Made by a program: the position numbers and the translations under genes
DNA from: Synechococcus sp. M16.1
Lineage (GTDB): Bacteria > Cyanobacteriota > Cyanobacteriia > PCC-6307 > Cyanobiaceae
DNA length: 64,000 bases
NCBI RefSeq assembly: GCF_014279895.1
Contig: NZ_CP047954.1
Span: 1,178,001-1,242,000 of the forward strand
Direction of reading: 5' to 3'
In this document: piece after piece, positions 33,236 to 41,533 of the stretch
Numbering within the stretch: the first letter of the stretch is position 1
Layout of the letters: every line of letters begins with the position of its first letter
The notes under the pieces: generated by a model
Told to the model about the DNA's origin: nothing
What the model saw: the letters and a program-made list of their open reading frames with translations, nothing else
Databases searched by the model: none

Positions 33236-33410
33236 CCGAAAGACCAATGAAATTCAGTTCAAGTTATGGCGATGACTTCATGCGCGCTGATGAACTTATA
33301 AATAGTTAAAAGTGAGCGTTACATGGCGCAATCAAAGCCGCTGACTGCAGCTCGATCACCACAACTTGAAACGGCTGAAAAGCCTGATCTGAACTGAAGT
33401 TCCGGCGGAA

Positions 33411-33644
33411 TCAACCGCCATTGCAGTAGCGAACGGCTTCGGCTTGAGAGCGGCCCTCAGCCACAACGGTTTCCACGCAGCCGTTGAACAGACGGCTCTC
33501 CTGCTTCACGGCACAGAGGCCAACGGCAATGGCCGCCAAAGACACAGCCGACACCACGGTGGCGGAGATCTGAACCAGGCCATAGGCGAGCATCGCCCGC
33601 TTCTTGCCGCCGCAGGACTGCTGGTTGGTGGTTTCCTCGGACAT
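33411..33644 (-). CDS. Small membrane protein, 77 aa
   Basis: ATG 33644 opens MSEETTNQQSCGGKKRAMLA, then one hydrophobic helix (ISATVVSAVSLAAIAVGLCA) and a soluble tail with two Cys (LFNGCVETVV, AVRYCNGG). A longer frame with 36 more residues reads through tandem repeats and is less likely. Function unknown. Confidence 0.6.
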   Translation of the reverse strand: MSEETTNQQSCGGKKRAMLAYGLVQISATVVSAVSLAAIAVGLCAVKQESRLFNGCVETVVAEGRSQAEAVRYCNGG

Positions 33645-33709
33645 AACAACAAAGCAACGCCGAGACCCTATGGATCGGGCGTTGGTCACCGAAGCACGAT
33701 CACGACCGT

Positions 33710-33754
33710 GATCACCGAACAGCCAATCACCAAACAGGCGATCACCGAACACCC
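33710..33754. repeat. Three imperfect 15-bp tandem repeats
   Basis: Units GATCACCGAACAGCC, AATCACCAAACAGGC and GATCACCGAACACCC directly follow each other between the LuxR-type gene stop and the start of the 33411 gene. They could be binding sites for a regulator of that gene, or a slipped repeat. Confidence 0.75.
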
Positions 33755-33764
33755 CCCCCAGGAC

Positions 33765-34475
33765 TCAGCCGAGGGGATCGATCAGGCCGTAGAGCAACGC
33801 CATCACCGCCAACTGGGTGCGATCCGCGGCACCCAACTTGTCTTTGGCATTCACCACGTAGGTCTTCACCGTTTCCACCGAGATACCGAGGCTGCTGCCG
33901 ATGCCCTGGTTGGTGAGGCCGCGGGCGACGCCAGCCACCACCTCCAGTTCTCGCTCGGTGAGCTCTTCAATCAAGGGCGGCAGGTTTGGGTTTGGAGCCT
34001 GGGCCGCACCGAGCTGGCGAATCTCTTCGGGGAGATACACACCGCCTTCGGAAAGGGTCTGGAGGGCTTGAACGAAATCACCCTTGCCGGTGCCGAGGCT
34101 TGATTTGAAGATCACCGCATCGGCGTAGGCCTGCATCGCCTCCTGCACCACGGCCTGGGTTTCACGCACCAGCACGATCAACAACTGACAGGTGGGCAGC
34201 TCCGCCTTCACCCGCCGCAGCAGGTTCATGCCGTAGCCGGTCTCCAGATCCGACGTGCAGATCAGCAGGCTCGGCTTGTGGCGCAGCACCAGCTCAAAGC
34301 CCTCGTCTTCGGTGGTGGCGGCACCCACCACGGCACGGCGAATTGGCTCGGCCAGGCAAAGGCAAGCAAGGGTGAGGCGATCACCACAGCAGGCCACCAC
34401 CCGCTGGGTCTTGAAAAACTGCGCCGTCACCACGACGGCTTCGTTTAACGCGCGCGAATCGAGCCGCAGCTCCAT
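33765..34475 (-). CDS. LuxR-family transcription regulator
   Basis: 236 aa from ATG 34475. The N-terminal 150 residues form a receiver-like alpha/beta domain (LLICTSDLETGYGMNLLRR, VIFKSSLG), but no clear phospho-accepting Asp in the standard context is visible. The C-terminal 65 residues are a LuxR/NarL helix-turn-helix (LTERELEVVAGVARGLTNQG, IGSSLGISVETVKTYV). It is probably a DNA-binding response-type regulator, perhaps controlling neighbouring light-harvesting genes, which is inference. Confidence 0.85.
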   Translation of the reverse strand: MELRLDSRALNEAVVVTAQFFKTQRVVACCGDRLTLACLCLAEPIRRAVVGAATTEDEGFELVLRHKPSLLICTSDLETGYGMNLLRRVKAELPTCQLLIVLVRETQAVVQEAMQAYADAVIFKSSLGTGKGDFVQALQTLSEGGVYLPEEIRQLGAAQAPNPNLPPLIEELTERELEVVAGVARGLTNQGIGSSLGISVETVKTYVVNAKDKLGAADRTQLAVMALLYGLIDPLG

Positions 34476-34500
34476 CCCAGGCTTTTCAGATGCCCCTCTT

Positions 34501-34686
34501 TTAGCGGCGTTTGGATGGCTCAGCTGCAGAGCCATCACGGCCACCTTCGCGACGTACAACACCGCGGATGCAGTGGGGATAGCGCTCACGCCCCAGGCGC
34601 CAGGCCTGGGCGGCATCGACCACCTGCACCGTTTCGGTCTGCAGCTCTCCTTTGCGTTGAAGAATCAGGTCATACAGAGGAGACAT
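34501..34686 (-). CDS. Small protein, YDLI family, 61 aa
   Basis: ATG 34686 opens MSPLYDLILQRKGELQTETV, then DAAQAWRLGRERYPHC and an Arg/Gly-rich end. It is a paralogue of the 56-aa protein at 19877 (YDLIIERGG). Upstream lie two palindromes of 14 bp. It precedes the LuxR-type gene on the same strand (25 nt), so the two may be co-transcribed. Confidence 0.62.
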   Translation of the reverse strand: MSPLYDLILQRKGELQTETVQVVDAAQAWRLGRERYPHCIRGVVRREGGRDGSAAEPSKRR

Positions 34687-34738
34687 ACCAACCGGCGACG
34701 TGCTCTTTTATTGAGCAACACGCCATTGGATTCCACAT

Positions 34739-34786
34739 CCCTCAGTTGAGGGTGCCATCTGTGTAGCCATATCCCTCAACTGAGGG
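34739..34786. promoter_or_regulatory. Pair of mutually complementary 14-bp palindromic boxes
   Basis: CCCTCAGTTGAGGG (34739-34752) and CCCTCAACTGAGGG (34773-34786) are reverse complements of each other and nearly self-palindromic, spaced 20 bp apart (centre-to-centre 34 bp, three helical turns). They lie 53 bp upstream of the start at 34686. A dimeric-regulator operator or a two-armed hairpin is likely. Confidence 0.6.
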
Positions 34787-34883
34787 ATTTAGAGCAACGA
34801 ATTAGGCGCCAGACCCCCTTCGTGTCATTTGGCACAACAGCATTGATAAGGAGCCAGCACATTGATTCGGTTGCTTCAAAGCT

Positions 34884-35111
34884 GTGGCCAGCCGGCTACG
34901 CCAATCCCTGCTTCAACTCGGTGACCGTGTTGGTCGCCATGTTCAGCGCTGGCCGGAGGGATCCTGGCCCGATGCCATGCAACGCAGTCCCCGCCGGGTC
35001 CGCAGCACCGCCAAGGATGTGATCAAAAGCACCGCCAAAGCGGCAGTGGACCTGGGCCGACGGGCTGCACGCCTGGGGATGGACTCGATCAAACGCGCCA
35101 GCAACCGATGA
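34884..35111 (+). CDS. Basic helical protein, 75 aa
   Basis: GTG 34884. Strongly basic (VASRLRQSLLQLGDRVGRHV then KDVIKSTAKAAVDLGRRAAR), likely a nucleic-acid or membrane-surface binder. The stop overlaps the ATG of a 23-aa microprotein (ATGA). Upstream start alternatives exist, and the ribosome site is weak. Confidence 0.5.
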   Translation: MASRLRQSLLQLGDRVGRHVQRWPEGSWPDAMQRSPRRVRSTAKDVIKSTAKAAVDLGRRAARLGMDSIKRASNR

Positions 35112-35179
35112 ACAGTGGCTTGCTGGTGTTGTCTGTTCTGCTGTTCGTGGCCGGTGTCACCTTGATCAGCATCGGCTGA
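35108..35179 (+). CDS. Membrane microprotein, 23 aa
   Basis: ATG 35108 overlaps the preceding stop (ATGA). The product, with core GLLVLSVLLFVAGVTLISIG, is one hydrophobic helix. Coupling to a basic 75-aa protein supports translation. Too short for usual gene calling. Confidence 0.45.
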   Translation: MNSGLLVLSVLLFVAGVTLISIG

Positions 35180-35305
35180 TTAAGCACAAACACTCAACAC
35201 GATCAAACGGATTGATCGGCAACCAAATACAAGAAACACGACAGCGGTTGATACAGCTTCTCGTTGGAATCCACCGGATCGTGGCTTCAACCAAGTCCAA
35301 AGCCC

Positions 35306-35407
35306 ATGGAATTCCTGATTGCCGGCTGCTTCATCTTTCCGCTATCAGCCCTCTGGATTCAATCGAGGGAAGACGACAACAACGAAGACGAAATGGACTT
35401 CCTCTGA
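35306..35407 (+). CDS. Membrane microprotein with acidic tail, 33 aa
   Basis: ATG 35306 opens MEFLIAGCFIFPLSALWIQS, a hydrophobic helix, then REDDNNEDEMDFL, an acidic tail. Its stop ends 1 nt before the stop of a minus-strand microprotein frame (convergent). Ribosome site weak. Confidence 0.38.
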   Translation: MEFLIAGCFIFPLSALWIQSREDDNNEDEMDFL

Positions 35408-35408
35408 A

Positions 35409-35507
35409 TCAAGCCCTGGAAGACGGCAAGACCGAGGCCTTCAGTTCATGGGCCAGAAGATCGGTGGCCAGCATGGTGAGAGCAACACCCATCAGGGCGA
35501 GAGCCAT
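35409..35507 (-). CDS. Hydrophobic microprotein, 32 aa
   Basis: ATG 35507 gives MALALMGVALTMLATDLLAH and the polar end ELKASVLPSSRA. One helix, possibly membrane-bound. Convergent with the 35306 frame with no gap, which is unusual for random frames. Support is limited. Confidence 0.33.
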   Translation of the reverse strand: MALALMGVALTMLATDLLAHELKASVLPSSRA

Positions 35508-35776
35508 GCCCTGATTTTTGTCTGAGGCAACAGCTACATTCCTGGACAATTCCAGATGTTTTTCCCAGGAGAAATGCATCAGCTCCAGGCCTGTACATGC
35601 TTTCTAAGGCCATAAGCCTTTGCGATCCGAGCGATCAGCGGCATTCAGAAATGTTCTGTAATGCAAGCAATGCATTGAGTTGAGCATTCTTTCCTCAAAT
35701 CGGTTGCAACTACTACGTTTTCCATTTGCAGCCTCAAAAGTTCTCGGGTACGTTCCGCTCACAAAGCCACAAGCCA

Positions 35777-35956
35777 ATGGAACCGATCGCGTTGACTCTG
35801 GGCCAGAAATTTGAAATCGAGAAATTCTCACGCGAGATCGATAACTCTGATGATCTTGCGGCTCTGAAAAGCATTGCCAAAGACCTCTTGTTGGCCTGGA
35901 AACAACAACAAGCCGCCTCAGCCTGGATCGTGCGCCAGCAATCCCAGGGCCTCTGA
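35777..35956 (+). CDS. Small helical protein, 59 aa (NblA-like size and pattern)
   Basis: ATG 35777. MEPIALTLGQKFEIEKFSRE and a long helix (LAALKSIAKDLLLAWKQQQA) with Trp and aromatic residues. Length 59 aa and the opening LTLGQKFEIEKF are reminiscent of NblA, the phycobilisome degradation adaptor. The match is weak, and I infer no function. It lies among small photosynthesis-region genes. Confidence 0.6.
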   Translation: MEPIALTLGQKFEIEKFSREIDNSDDLAALKSIAKDLLLAWKQQQAASAWIVRQQSQGL

Positions 35957-35990
35957 AGTCAGCTGATTTCGTTGCTCACCACTAATAACG

Positions 35991-36182
35991 ATGGAAGACA
36001 ACCAAATGATCACCACCATCTCGGTGGAAATGGATGCCTTGCGTCTTCTGCACCGGGCTGTATCCGATGCCTACGCCAACTGGCCCGGTGGTGATGCCAA
36101 CGAACAGGCCTGCCTGTTGAACATGAAGACCCAGCTCTATGCGGCCTTGATGGACCACCTGCTGGAATCGGGTTCCATCTGA
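35991..36182 (+). CDS. Small helical protein, 63 aa
   Basis: MEDNQMITTISVEMDALRLL, then a helix (HRAVSDAYANWPGGDANEQA) and ALMDHLLESGSI. ATG 35991 or 36006 is possible. Soluble. It follows the 35777 gene by 34 nt on the same strand. Function unknown. Confidence 0.58.
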   Translation: MEDNQMITTISVEMDALRLLHRAVSDAYANWPGGDANEQACLLNMKTQLYAALMDHLLESGSI

Positions 36183-36273
36183 GCCCCATTCCGAAGCAAA
36201 TCAGTCGTTTTCCCTTAGCCAGTAGAAAAACTCATGTGGGGGCAGCAGTTGCGGCAACAGACTTGATCCGGCC

Positions 36274-36441
36274 ATGGAGTTCGCCATGCAATCTGATCGC
36301 TCCCGCCTGCGCGAGCTGGAGATCCGTGTCGCCAACCCGCAGCACTGGAGTTCCGGCGAACACCAGATCAATGTTGAAAACCTGAGGCAGCTGCGCTTTC
36401 AGATCGAGGATCAACTCAAGAAACTGCGCCAGCAGACTTAG
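36274..36441 (+). CDS. Small coiled-coil protein, 55 aa
   Basis: ATG 36274 opens MEFAMQSDRSRLRELEIRVA, then SSGEHQINVENLRQLRFQIE, a regular Leu/Gln heptad-like helix, ending DQLKKLRQQT. No Cys. Third gene in a row of small plus-strand genes upstream of ocp. Function unknown. Confidence 0.58.
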   Translation: MEFAMQSDRSRLRELEIRVANPQHWSSGEHQINVENLRQLRFQIEDQLKKLRQQT

Positions 36442-36617
36442 GCCTCTGCCTTAAACCGCCTCAGTAGGAACAGAGAAGAACCCCATCAGCAGGCGAGACA
36501 CCAGGCAAAACCCTGCAGCAGCGAGTGCTCGCTAACGAGCAAAAAACCAAGCAGAGAGGCTTGTTTACATAACGAAACATAGTGTTACAGTCCGTAAATC
36601 CCCTCGATCCGTCCTGG

Positions 36618-37574
36618 ATGTTCACGCTCGATAAAGCCCGCCAGATTTTCCCGGACACCCTCACTGCTGATGCCGTTCCGGCCATCACCGCACGCTTCAA
36701 GCTGCTCTCGGCAGAAGACCAACTCGCCCTGATCTGGTTCGCCTACCTCGAGATGGGGCAGACCATCACTGTTGCCGCCCCCGGCGCGGCAAGGATGGAA
36801 CTGGCTCGCCCGATCCTCGACCAGATCCTGGCGATGAGCTTCGACGAGCAGACCAAGGTCATGTGCGACCTGGCAGCCAAAATCAACAGCCCGATCTCCA
36901 GCACCTACGCCTACTGGTCAGTGAACGTGAAGCTCTGCTTCTGGTACGAGCTGGGCGAATACATGCGCCAGGGCAAAGTCGCCCCGATTCCCCAGGGCTA
37001 CAAGCTCTCCGCCAACGCAAACTCCGTTCTGGAAGCGGTGAAGAAGGTGGAGCAAGGCCAGCAGATCACCCTGCTGCGCAACTTCGTTGTCGACATGGGA
37101 TTCGATCCCAACATTGACGACGACAAGATCGTCGCCGAGCCGATCGTCGCCCCCACCCCGGTGGAAGAACGCGAGGAGATCTTCATCCCCGGCGTTCTCA
37201 ACCAGACGATCCTCAGCTACATGCAGCTGTTGAACGCCAACGATTTCGATCAGCTGATCGATCTCTTCCTCGACGACGGTGCGCTTCAGCCCCCCTTCCA
37301 GCGTCCGATCGTGGGCCGCGAAGCGATCCTCAAGTTCTTCAAGCGCGATTGCCAGAACCTGAAGCTGATGCCCCAGGGCGGCTTCGGCGAACCGGCAGAA
37401 GGTGGCTTCAACCAGATCAAGGTCACCGGCAAGGTGCAGACCCCCTGGTTTGGTCGCGAAGTGGGCATGAACGTGGCCTGGCGCTTCCTGCTCGATGAAA
37501 ACGACAAGATCTACTTCGTTGCCATCGACCTGCTCGCCTCGCCCGCTGAACTGCTCAAGCTTGGTGCCAAGTGA
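36618..37574 (+). CDS. ocp: Orange carotenoid protein (OCP)
   Basis: 318 aa from ATG 36618. The helical N-terminal domain (MFTLDKARQIFPDTLTADAV, STYAYWSVNVKLCFWYELGE) and the C-terminal NTF2-like beta domain (QTILSYMQLLNANDFDQLID, VAWRFLLDENDKIYFVAIDL) are complete. OCP binds a ketocarotenoid and, when activated by blue-green light, binds the phycobilisome and quenches excess energy as heat. The crtW gene overlaps its end, and frp follows, making a self-contained photoprotection operon. Confidence 0.96.
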   Translation: MFTLDKARQIFPDTLTADAVPAITARFKLLSAEDQLALIWFAYLEMGQTITVAAPGAARMELARPILDQILAMSFDEQTKVMCDLAAKINSPISSTYAYWSVNVKLCFWYELGEYMRQGKVAPIPQGYKLSANANSVLEAVKKVEQGQQITLLRNFVVDMGFDPNIDDDKIVAEPIVAPTPVEEREEIFIPGVLNQTILSYMQLLNANDFDQLIDLFLDDGALQPPFQRPIVGREAILKFFKRDCQNLKLMPQGGFGEPAEGGFNQIKVTGKVQTPWFGREVGMNVAWRFLLDENDKIYFVAIDLLASPAELLKLGAK

Positions 37575-38307
37575 CAACTTGAAGGGCAGCGCGGGGCGCG
37601 GTCTCCAGCTGGGAGCCCTGATCGGCGTCTCTTGGCTGTTGACTCTGGTCATCGGCCTGCAGCTCGACCTCGATCAGCTGCATCCCCTGGCGACCACCGC
37701 CTGGGTTCTGGTCCGCAGCTTCCTGCACACCGGCCTGTTCATCCTTGCCCACGACGCCATGCACAACAGCCTGGTGCCGGGTCATGCAGGGATCAACCAA
37801 CAAATCGGCCGGGTGTGTTTATGGCTCTACGCCGGCCTCAACTACGACGCCTGCAAACGCAACCACTGCCGACATCACCGGATGCCTGAATCGGAGGGTG
37901 ACCCCGACTTCTGCCCCACCAACAACAGATCGGTGCTGGCCTGGTTGGTTCGCTTTATGCGCAACTACCTCAACGCAGCACAACTCAGCCGACTGGTGCT
38001 CGTTCTCACGGTTCTACTACTTGCAGCGCAACCGCATCAGAGCCAGCCGCTGATCACAGTTTCTGTGGTTTTTCTGCTTCCTTTGCTGATCAGTACCGCA
38101 CAACTTTTCTTTGTTGGCACTTACCTGCCCCATCGCAAAGAACACAAACAAACAGGCCACGAAGTTTCAATCAAAAGCTTGAATCTTCATCCGTTTGTAT
38201 CACTGCTCGCTTGTTACCATTTTGGCTACCATCGCGAGCACCACAACCATCCCAAGGCTCCCTGGTTCCTCCTGCCGGAACTACGCACTGGTCGATTGGT
38301 GCACTGA
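37564..38307 (+). CDS. crtW: Beta-carotene ketolase CrtW
   Basis: 247 aa. Membrane fatty-acid-hydroxylase-type fold with His boxes HDAMHN, HCRHHRM and YHREHHNHP that bind two iron ions. CrtW adds keto groups to beta-carotene, giving echinenone and canthaxanthin, the pigments of OCP. GTG 37564 overlaps the ocp stop by 11 nt, so the two are translationally coupled; TTG 37579 is an alternative. Four membrane segments fit a thylakoid or plasma membrane enzyme. Confidence 0.93.
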   Translation: MPSDNLKGSAGRGLQLGALIGVSWLLTLVIGLQLDLDQLHPLATTAWVLVRSFLHTGLFILAHDAMHNSLVPGHAGINQQIGRVCLWLYAGLNYDACKRNHCRHHRMPESEGDPDFCPTNNRSVLAWLVRFMRNYLNAAQLSRLVLVLTVLLLAAQPHQSQPLITVSVVFLLPLLISTAQLFFVGTYLPHRKEHKQTGHEVSIKSLNLHPFVSLLACYHFGYHREHHNHPKAPWFLLPELRTGRLVH

Positions 38308-38356
38308 GTTCTGAATCAGAATCAGTTTCCCTACGCTCCCTCCCCCTCACACCCCA

Positions 38357-38677
38357 ATGTCTGCAACCGATTGGACCTCTGAAGAAGAAGCGGTTGCCCG
38401 GCAGGCTTTTGATCTGGGCAAACAGCGATCTATCGTGACCTTGATTGACAATCTCAAGAATTTGAGCACCAAGCTGGACACGCCTGAATCAATCTGGCAA
38501 TTTCACGATTATCTGAGTACGGAGCGCTATCAATATGAAGGGAGGATGGAATTTGATTTCAGTAACATCCTGTTCACCTTGGCCGACATGATCAAGCAGA
38601 AGCTGATCAACTACGACGACCTGAATGGTCTCAATCAACTGAAACTGAGTAAGATCAAAGCCATGTCGATGTTTTGA
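38357..38677 (+). CDS. frp: Fluorescence recovery protein (FRP)
   Basis: 106 aa, the usual FRP length. The helical pattern DWTSEEEAVARQAFDLGKQR, IWQFHDYLSTERYQYEGRM, IKAMSMF matches FRP (for example the LHDFLS-R motif). FRP binds the OCP C-terminal domain and speeds return of the active red form to the inactive orange form. ATG 38357, 49 nt after crtW. Confidence 0.9.
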   Translation: MSATDWTSEEEAVARQAFDLGKQRSIVTLIDNLKNLSTKLDTPESIWQFHDYLSTERYQYEGRMEFDFSNILFTLADMIKQKLINYDDLNGLNQLKLSKIKAMSMF

Positions 38678-38689
38678 TCAATAATCTGA

Positions 38690-39574
38690 TCAATTACTCT
38701 CAGGCTCTGCTCCCGTTCGGCTGCGGATGAAATCCCAGGCCTCTTCCGCTGAATCCGAGAAATGAATCAGATCAAGATCATCATCTGAGATCAAGCCCGT
38801 CTCGGCGAGGTAGTCGAAATCCACCAGCCTGCGCCAAAACTCTGTTCCAAACAGAACGATGGGCATGCTGCCCTTGGTGCCGACCTGCCGCAGGGTAAGC
38901 AGCTCAAACAGTTCATCCAGCGTGCCGAAACCACCCGGGAAGAGGATGGCGCCAATCGAACGCATCACAAAATGGAATTTGCGCAGTGAGAAGTAGTTGA
39001 ACTTGAAGCAAAGATCGGGGGTGATATAGGGATTGGGGTGTTGCTCAAACGGCAGCGTGATGTTCAGCCCAATCGAGCGGCAGCCTGCCTCAAAGGCGCC
39101 CCGGTTGGCGGCTTCCATGATTCCCGGCCCGCCACCGGTCACGATCACATGGGATGAGCAATCGTGGGGTTGTTCCCTGTTGCACTGCCCGTGCCGGGAC
39201 GCCAATGAGGCGAACTCTCGGGCTGCATCGTAAAAACGAGACAACTCCACGAGCTGTTGCGCATGGACGACTTGCCGCTTCAACAGCGGTGAGCCTGGAT
39301 TTTCACTAAGCCGTTGCTCGGCTTGCGCCAGCTTCGCTGCTGCGGTGTCGTTGTCGACGATCCTGGCACCACCAAAAACGATGATCGTCGATTCGATCCC
39401 GGCTGTTTCCAGATGCAGATCAGGCTTGGTGATTTCAAGCAGCATGCGCACACCACGCATATCGTTGCTGTTCAGAAGCTCTTGATCTTCGTGGGCAATT
39501 CTGTAGGTGGGGGACGTCAGAATCGCGTCCAAGTTGGCTTGCTCAGGCGATGAAGTATTTGGGAATTGGGTCAT
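38690..39574 (-). CDS. LOG-family protein (lysine-decarboxylase-like Rossmann fold)
   Basis: 294 aa from ATG 39574 (GTG 39589 also possible). The signature is GGGPGIMEAANRGAFE, followed by PGGFGTLDELFELL. These nucleotide-binding motifs define the LOG/TIGR00730 family; members hydrolyse nucleoside monophosphates to a base and ribose phosphate, as in cytokinin activation. The N-terminal 100 residues are an extension. Convergent with frp. Substrate unproven. Confidence 0.85.
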   Translation of the reverse strand: MTQFPNTSSPEQANLDAILTSPTYRIAHEDQELLNSNDMRGVRMLLEITKPDLHLETAGIESTIIVFGGARIVDNDTAAAKLAQAEQRLSENPGSPLLKRQVVHAQQLVELSRFYDAAREFASLASRHGQCNREQPHDCSSHVIVTGGGPGIMEAANRGAFEAGCRSIGLNITLPFEQHPNPYITPDLCFKFNYFSLRKFHFVMRSIGAILFPGGFGTLDELFELLTLRQVGTKGSMPIVLFGTEFWRRLVDFDYLAETGLISDDDLDLIHFSDSAEEAWDFIRSRTGAEPESN

Positions 39575-39631
39575 GTGTTCAACAGTCACGGGTGTCAGTG
39601 ATGTCGGAGGTATCGGCGATGTCGTCTTGAT

Positions 39632-41020
39632 TCAGAGGATGTTGGCGGCTAGTTCAGCCAATTCACTGCGCTCTCCCTTGGTGAGGGTCATGTGTCCCAC
39701 CAGGGGCTGACCTTTGAGCTTTTCCACCAACCAGGTGAGCCCGTTGCTTTCGGCATCCACATAGGGATTGTCGATTTGATACGGGTCACCGGTGAAGACA
39801 ACCTTGGTTCCTTCACCCACCCGCGTCACGATCGTTTTCACTTCCAGGGGTGTGAGGTTCTGCGCCTCATCCACCACCAGGAACTGATGGGGGATCGATC
39901 GGCCGCGGATGGTGTTGATCGCTTCAACCTCAAGCAAGCCCATGCCTTGCAGGTCGGCCCAGGCGTTGCGTGGTTCGCGCTGCCGCTGTTTCTTCGTCTG
40001 ATCAGCCTCCTCACCAGGGGTTGAACCGGTGATGAAGTCGATGTTGTCGATGATCGGCTTCATCCAGGGGCCGAGTTTCTCCTCAAGCGTGCCCGGGAGG
40101 TAGCCGATGTCTTTGCCGAGGGAGATCGGTGGGCGCGTCACCAACAGGCGGGCGTAGTGATGGGTGTCGGCCACCTGGTGCAGACCCGCGGCGATGGCCA
40201 GCAGCGTTTTGCCCGTACCGGCCTTGCCCACCAGAGTCACCAGAGCAACGGATGGATCGAGCAGCAGATCCAGCGCAAAGCTCTGTTCCCGGTTTCTCGC
40301 TTTGATACGGCCCAAATGGGCGCGTTGCAGCCAGTGCAGCGGCTTGATGGTGTTGCTGTTGCCTTGATGCCGGGCCAGCAGGGTGTGGCTGTCGTTGCGC
40401 TGATCCACCAGCACCACACCTTCATTTGCCTGGAGATGCTGCCCCTCGGGATCGGCCACAGCTTCCAGCGGCAGCTGCTCCTCGTCATGCAGGGTCTTGA
40501 TCGTCTCTGCATCGGTGCTGAGTTCACGAAAGCCTGTGTAGAGATCGTCGATCGAGACGTTGTCGTTGACGTAGTCCTCGGCCTGCAGGCCCACCGCATC
40601 AGCCTTGATTCGCAGGTTGATGTCTTTGCTGATCAGCACAACCTCAGGTGCCTGTTTCAGCCCACTGCATCGCATCTGCTCGAGGGCCACCGCGAGGATG
40701 TTGTTGTCACCACCACCACCCTGCAACTCTGCCGGTAAGTCTTGAAGAGCTTGGGCCTGACAGAAAATCACCTGAAGCATGCCGTGGTTCGTTCCCTCAA
40801 TCGGAACGCCATCGGCAAGGCTTCCGCGGGCCCGGTAGGAATCCAGGAGCCTTGAAATCCGCCGGGCATTTCGGCCTTTTTCAGAGTGATCTTTCTTAAA
40901 GCGATCGATTTCTTCAACCACTTGCATGGGGATCACAACCCTTAGATCACCAAAGCGGTGCGGCGCCTCAGGATCGTGGAGCAGCACATTCGTGTCGAGA
41001 ACGACAACTTTGTCTTTCAT
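39632..41020 (-). CDS. PIN-PhoH ATPase (PhoH2 family)
   Basis: 462 aa. The N-terminal PIN domain (VVVLDTNVLLHDPEAPHRFG) has the acidic residues of RNA-cleaving PIN nucleases. The C-terminal PhoH ATPase has Walker A VGKAGTGKTLLA and Walker B VVDEAQNLTP, plus VFTGDPYQID. PhoH2 proteins are sequence-specific RNA helicase/RNases. ATG 41020 fits the conserved N-terminus. The last large core-like gene before the island. Confidence 0.92.
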   Translation of the reverse strand: MKDKVVVLDTNVLLHDPEAPHRFGDLRVVIPMQVVEEIDRFKKDHSEKGRNARRISRLLDSYRARGSLADGVPIEGTNHGMLQVIFCQAQALQDLPAELQGGGGDNNILAVALEQMRCSGLKQAPEVVLISKDINLRIKADAVGLQAEDYVNDNVSIDDLYTGFRELSTDAETIKTLHDEEQLPLEAVADPEGQHLQANEGVVLVDQRNDSHTLLARHQGNSNTIKPLHWLQRAHLGRIKARNREQSFALDLLLDPSVALVTLVGKAGTGKTLLAIAAGLHQVADTHHYARLLVTRPPISLGKDIGYLPGTLEEKLGPWMKPIIDNIDFITGSTPGEEADQTKKQRQREPRNAWADLQGMGLLEVEAINTIRGRSIPHQFLVVDEAQNLTPLEVKTIVTRVGEGTKVVFTGDPYQIDNPYVDAESNGLTWLVEKLKGQPLVGHMTLTKGERSELAELAANIL

Positions 41021-41273
41021 TGGAGTTCACACCGGAATGTTGATTGGCGTTGACATGCCAACCCTGAACTTCTGAGCGAGCAGAAAAAGCCACAGCATTG
41101 TGCTTTGCCACATCAACGGTGGGCTTTTCGCTTCTCTTGCAAATATCATGGAGGCAAAGAAAGCCCTCCCGGATAGCAAACAACAACCCAAAGCAGAACA
41201 ACCAAGAATTGTTGTTTGACCAGAAGGCAATTCATTGGATTGCCTCGCACGTCTCAACTCGAGTGAGCTGCGC

Positions 41274-41453
41274 TCAGTCGTCGTAGATCTTGCATCCAGG
41301 CGCAGTAGGGGACTTGTCGCAACGTTCCTCCCAGTACAAATCGTGCTGAGATTTCATCGCTTGCTTGGGTTCATCCGCCTGGTATGGCTGCGTCTTGTCA
41401 AAGGCGTTGAGCGGGATGCATAGATCGAAAAAACCTGAACAGATCGTGACCAT
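41274..41453 (-). CDS. Island microprotein, CKIYDD family, 59 aa
   Basis: ATG 41453 is preceded by AAGGAGAGAG, an excellent ribosome site. The product ends HDLYWEERCDKSPTAPGCKI then YDD, with two conserved Cys and Trp. The 62-aa protein at 51696 ends EDYWKNRCSIDPDASACKIF then DE, clearly a paralogue. Both have the motif GGTTAAGTACCTA about 51 nt upstream of the start codon. Function unknown; a small disulfide or metal-binding protein. Confidence 0.7.
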   Translation of the reverse strand: MVTICSGFFDLCIPLNAFDKTQPYQADEPKQAMKSQHDLYWEERCDKSPTAPGCKIYDD

Positions 41454-41503
41454 CTCTCTCCTTGTCGCTGACTCATCTCTACTCCTCTCCCCTCCAGAAT
41501 CAA

Positions 41504-41516
41504 TAGGTACTTAACC
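41504..41516 (-). promoter_or_regulatory. Shared upstream motif GGTTAAGTACCTA, site 1
   Basis: Read on the minus strand this is GGTTAAGTACCTA, 50 nt from the ATG at 41453. The identical 13-mer is at 51631 (gene at 51696) and 53978 (gene at 53921), in the same orientation relative to the gene and at nearly the same distance. Confidence 0.6.
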
Positions 41517-41533
41517 CATTCCTTTACACAAAC

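Noticed and set aside
40157-40738. Plus-strand frame of 193 codons
   Set aside because: Antisense shadow of the PIN-PhoH gene.
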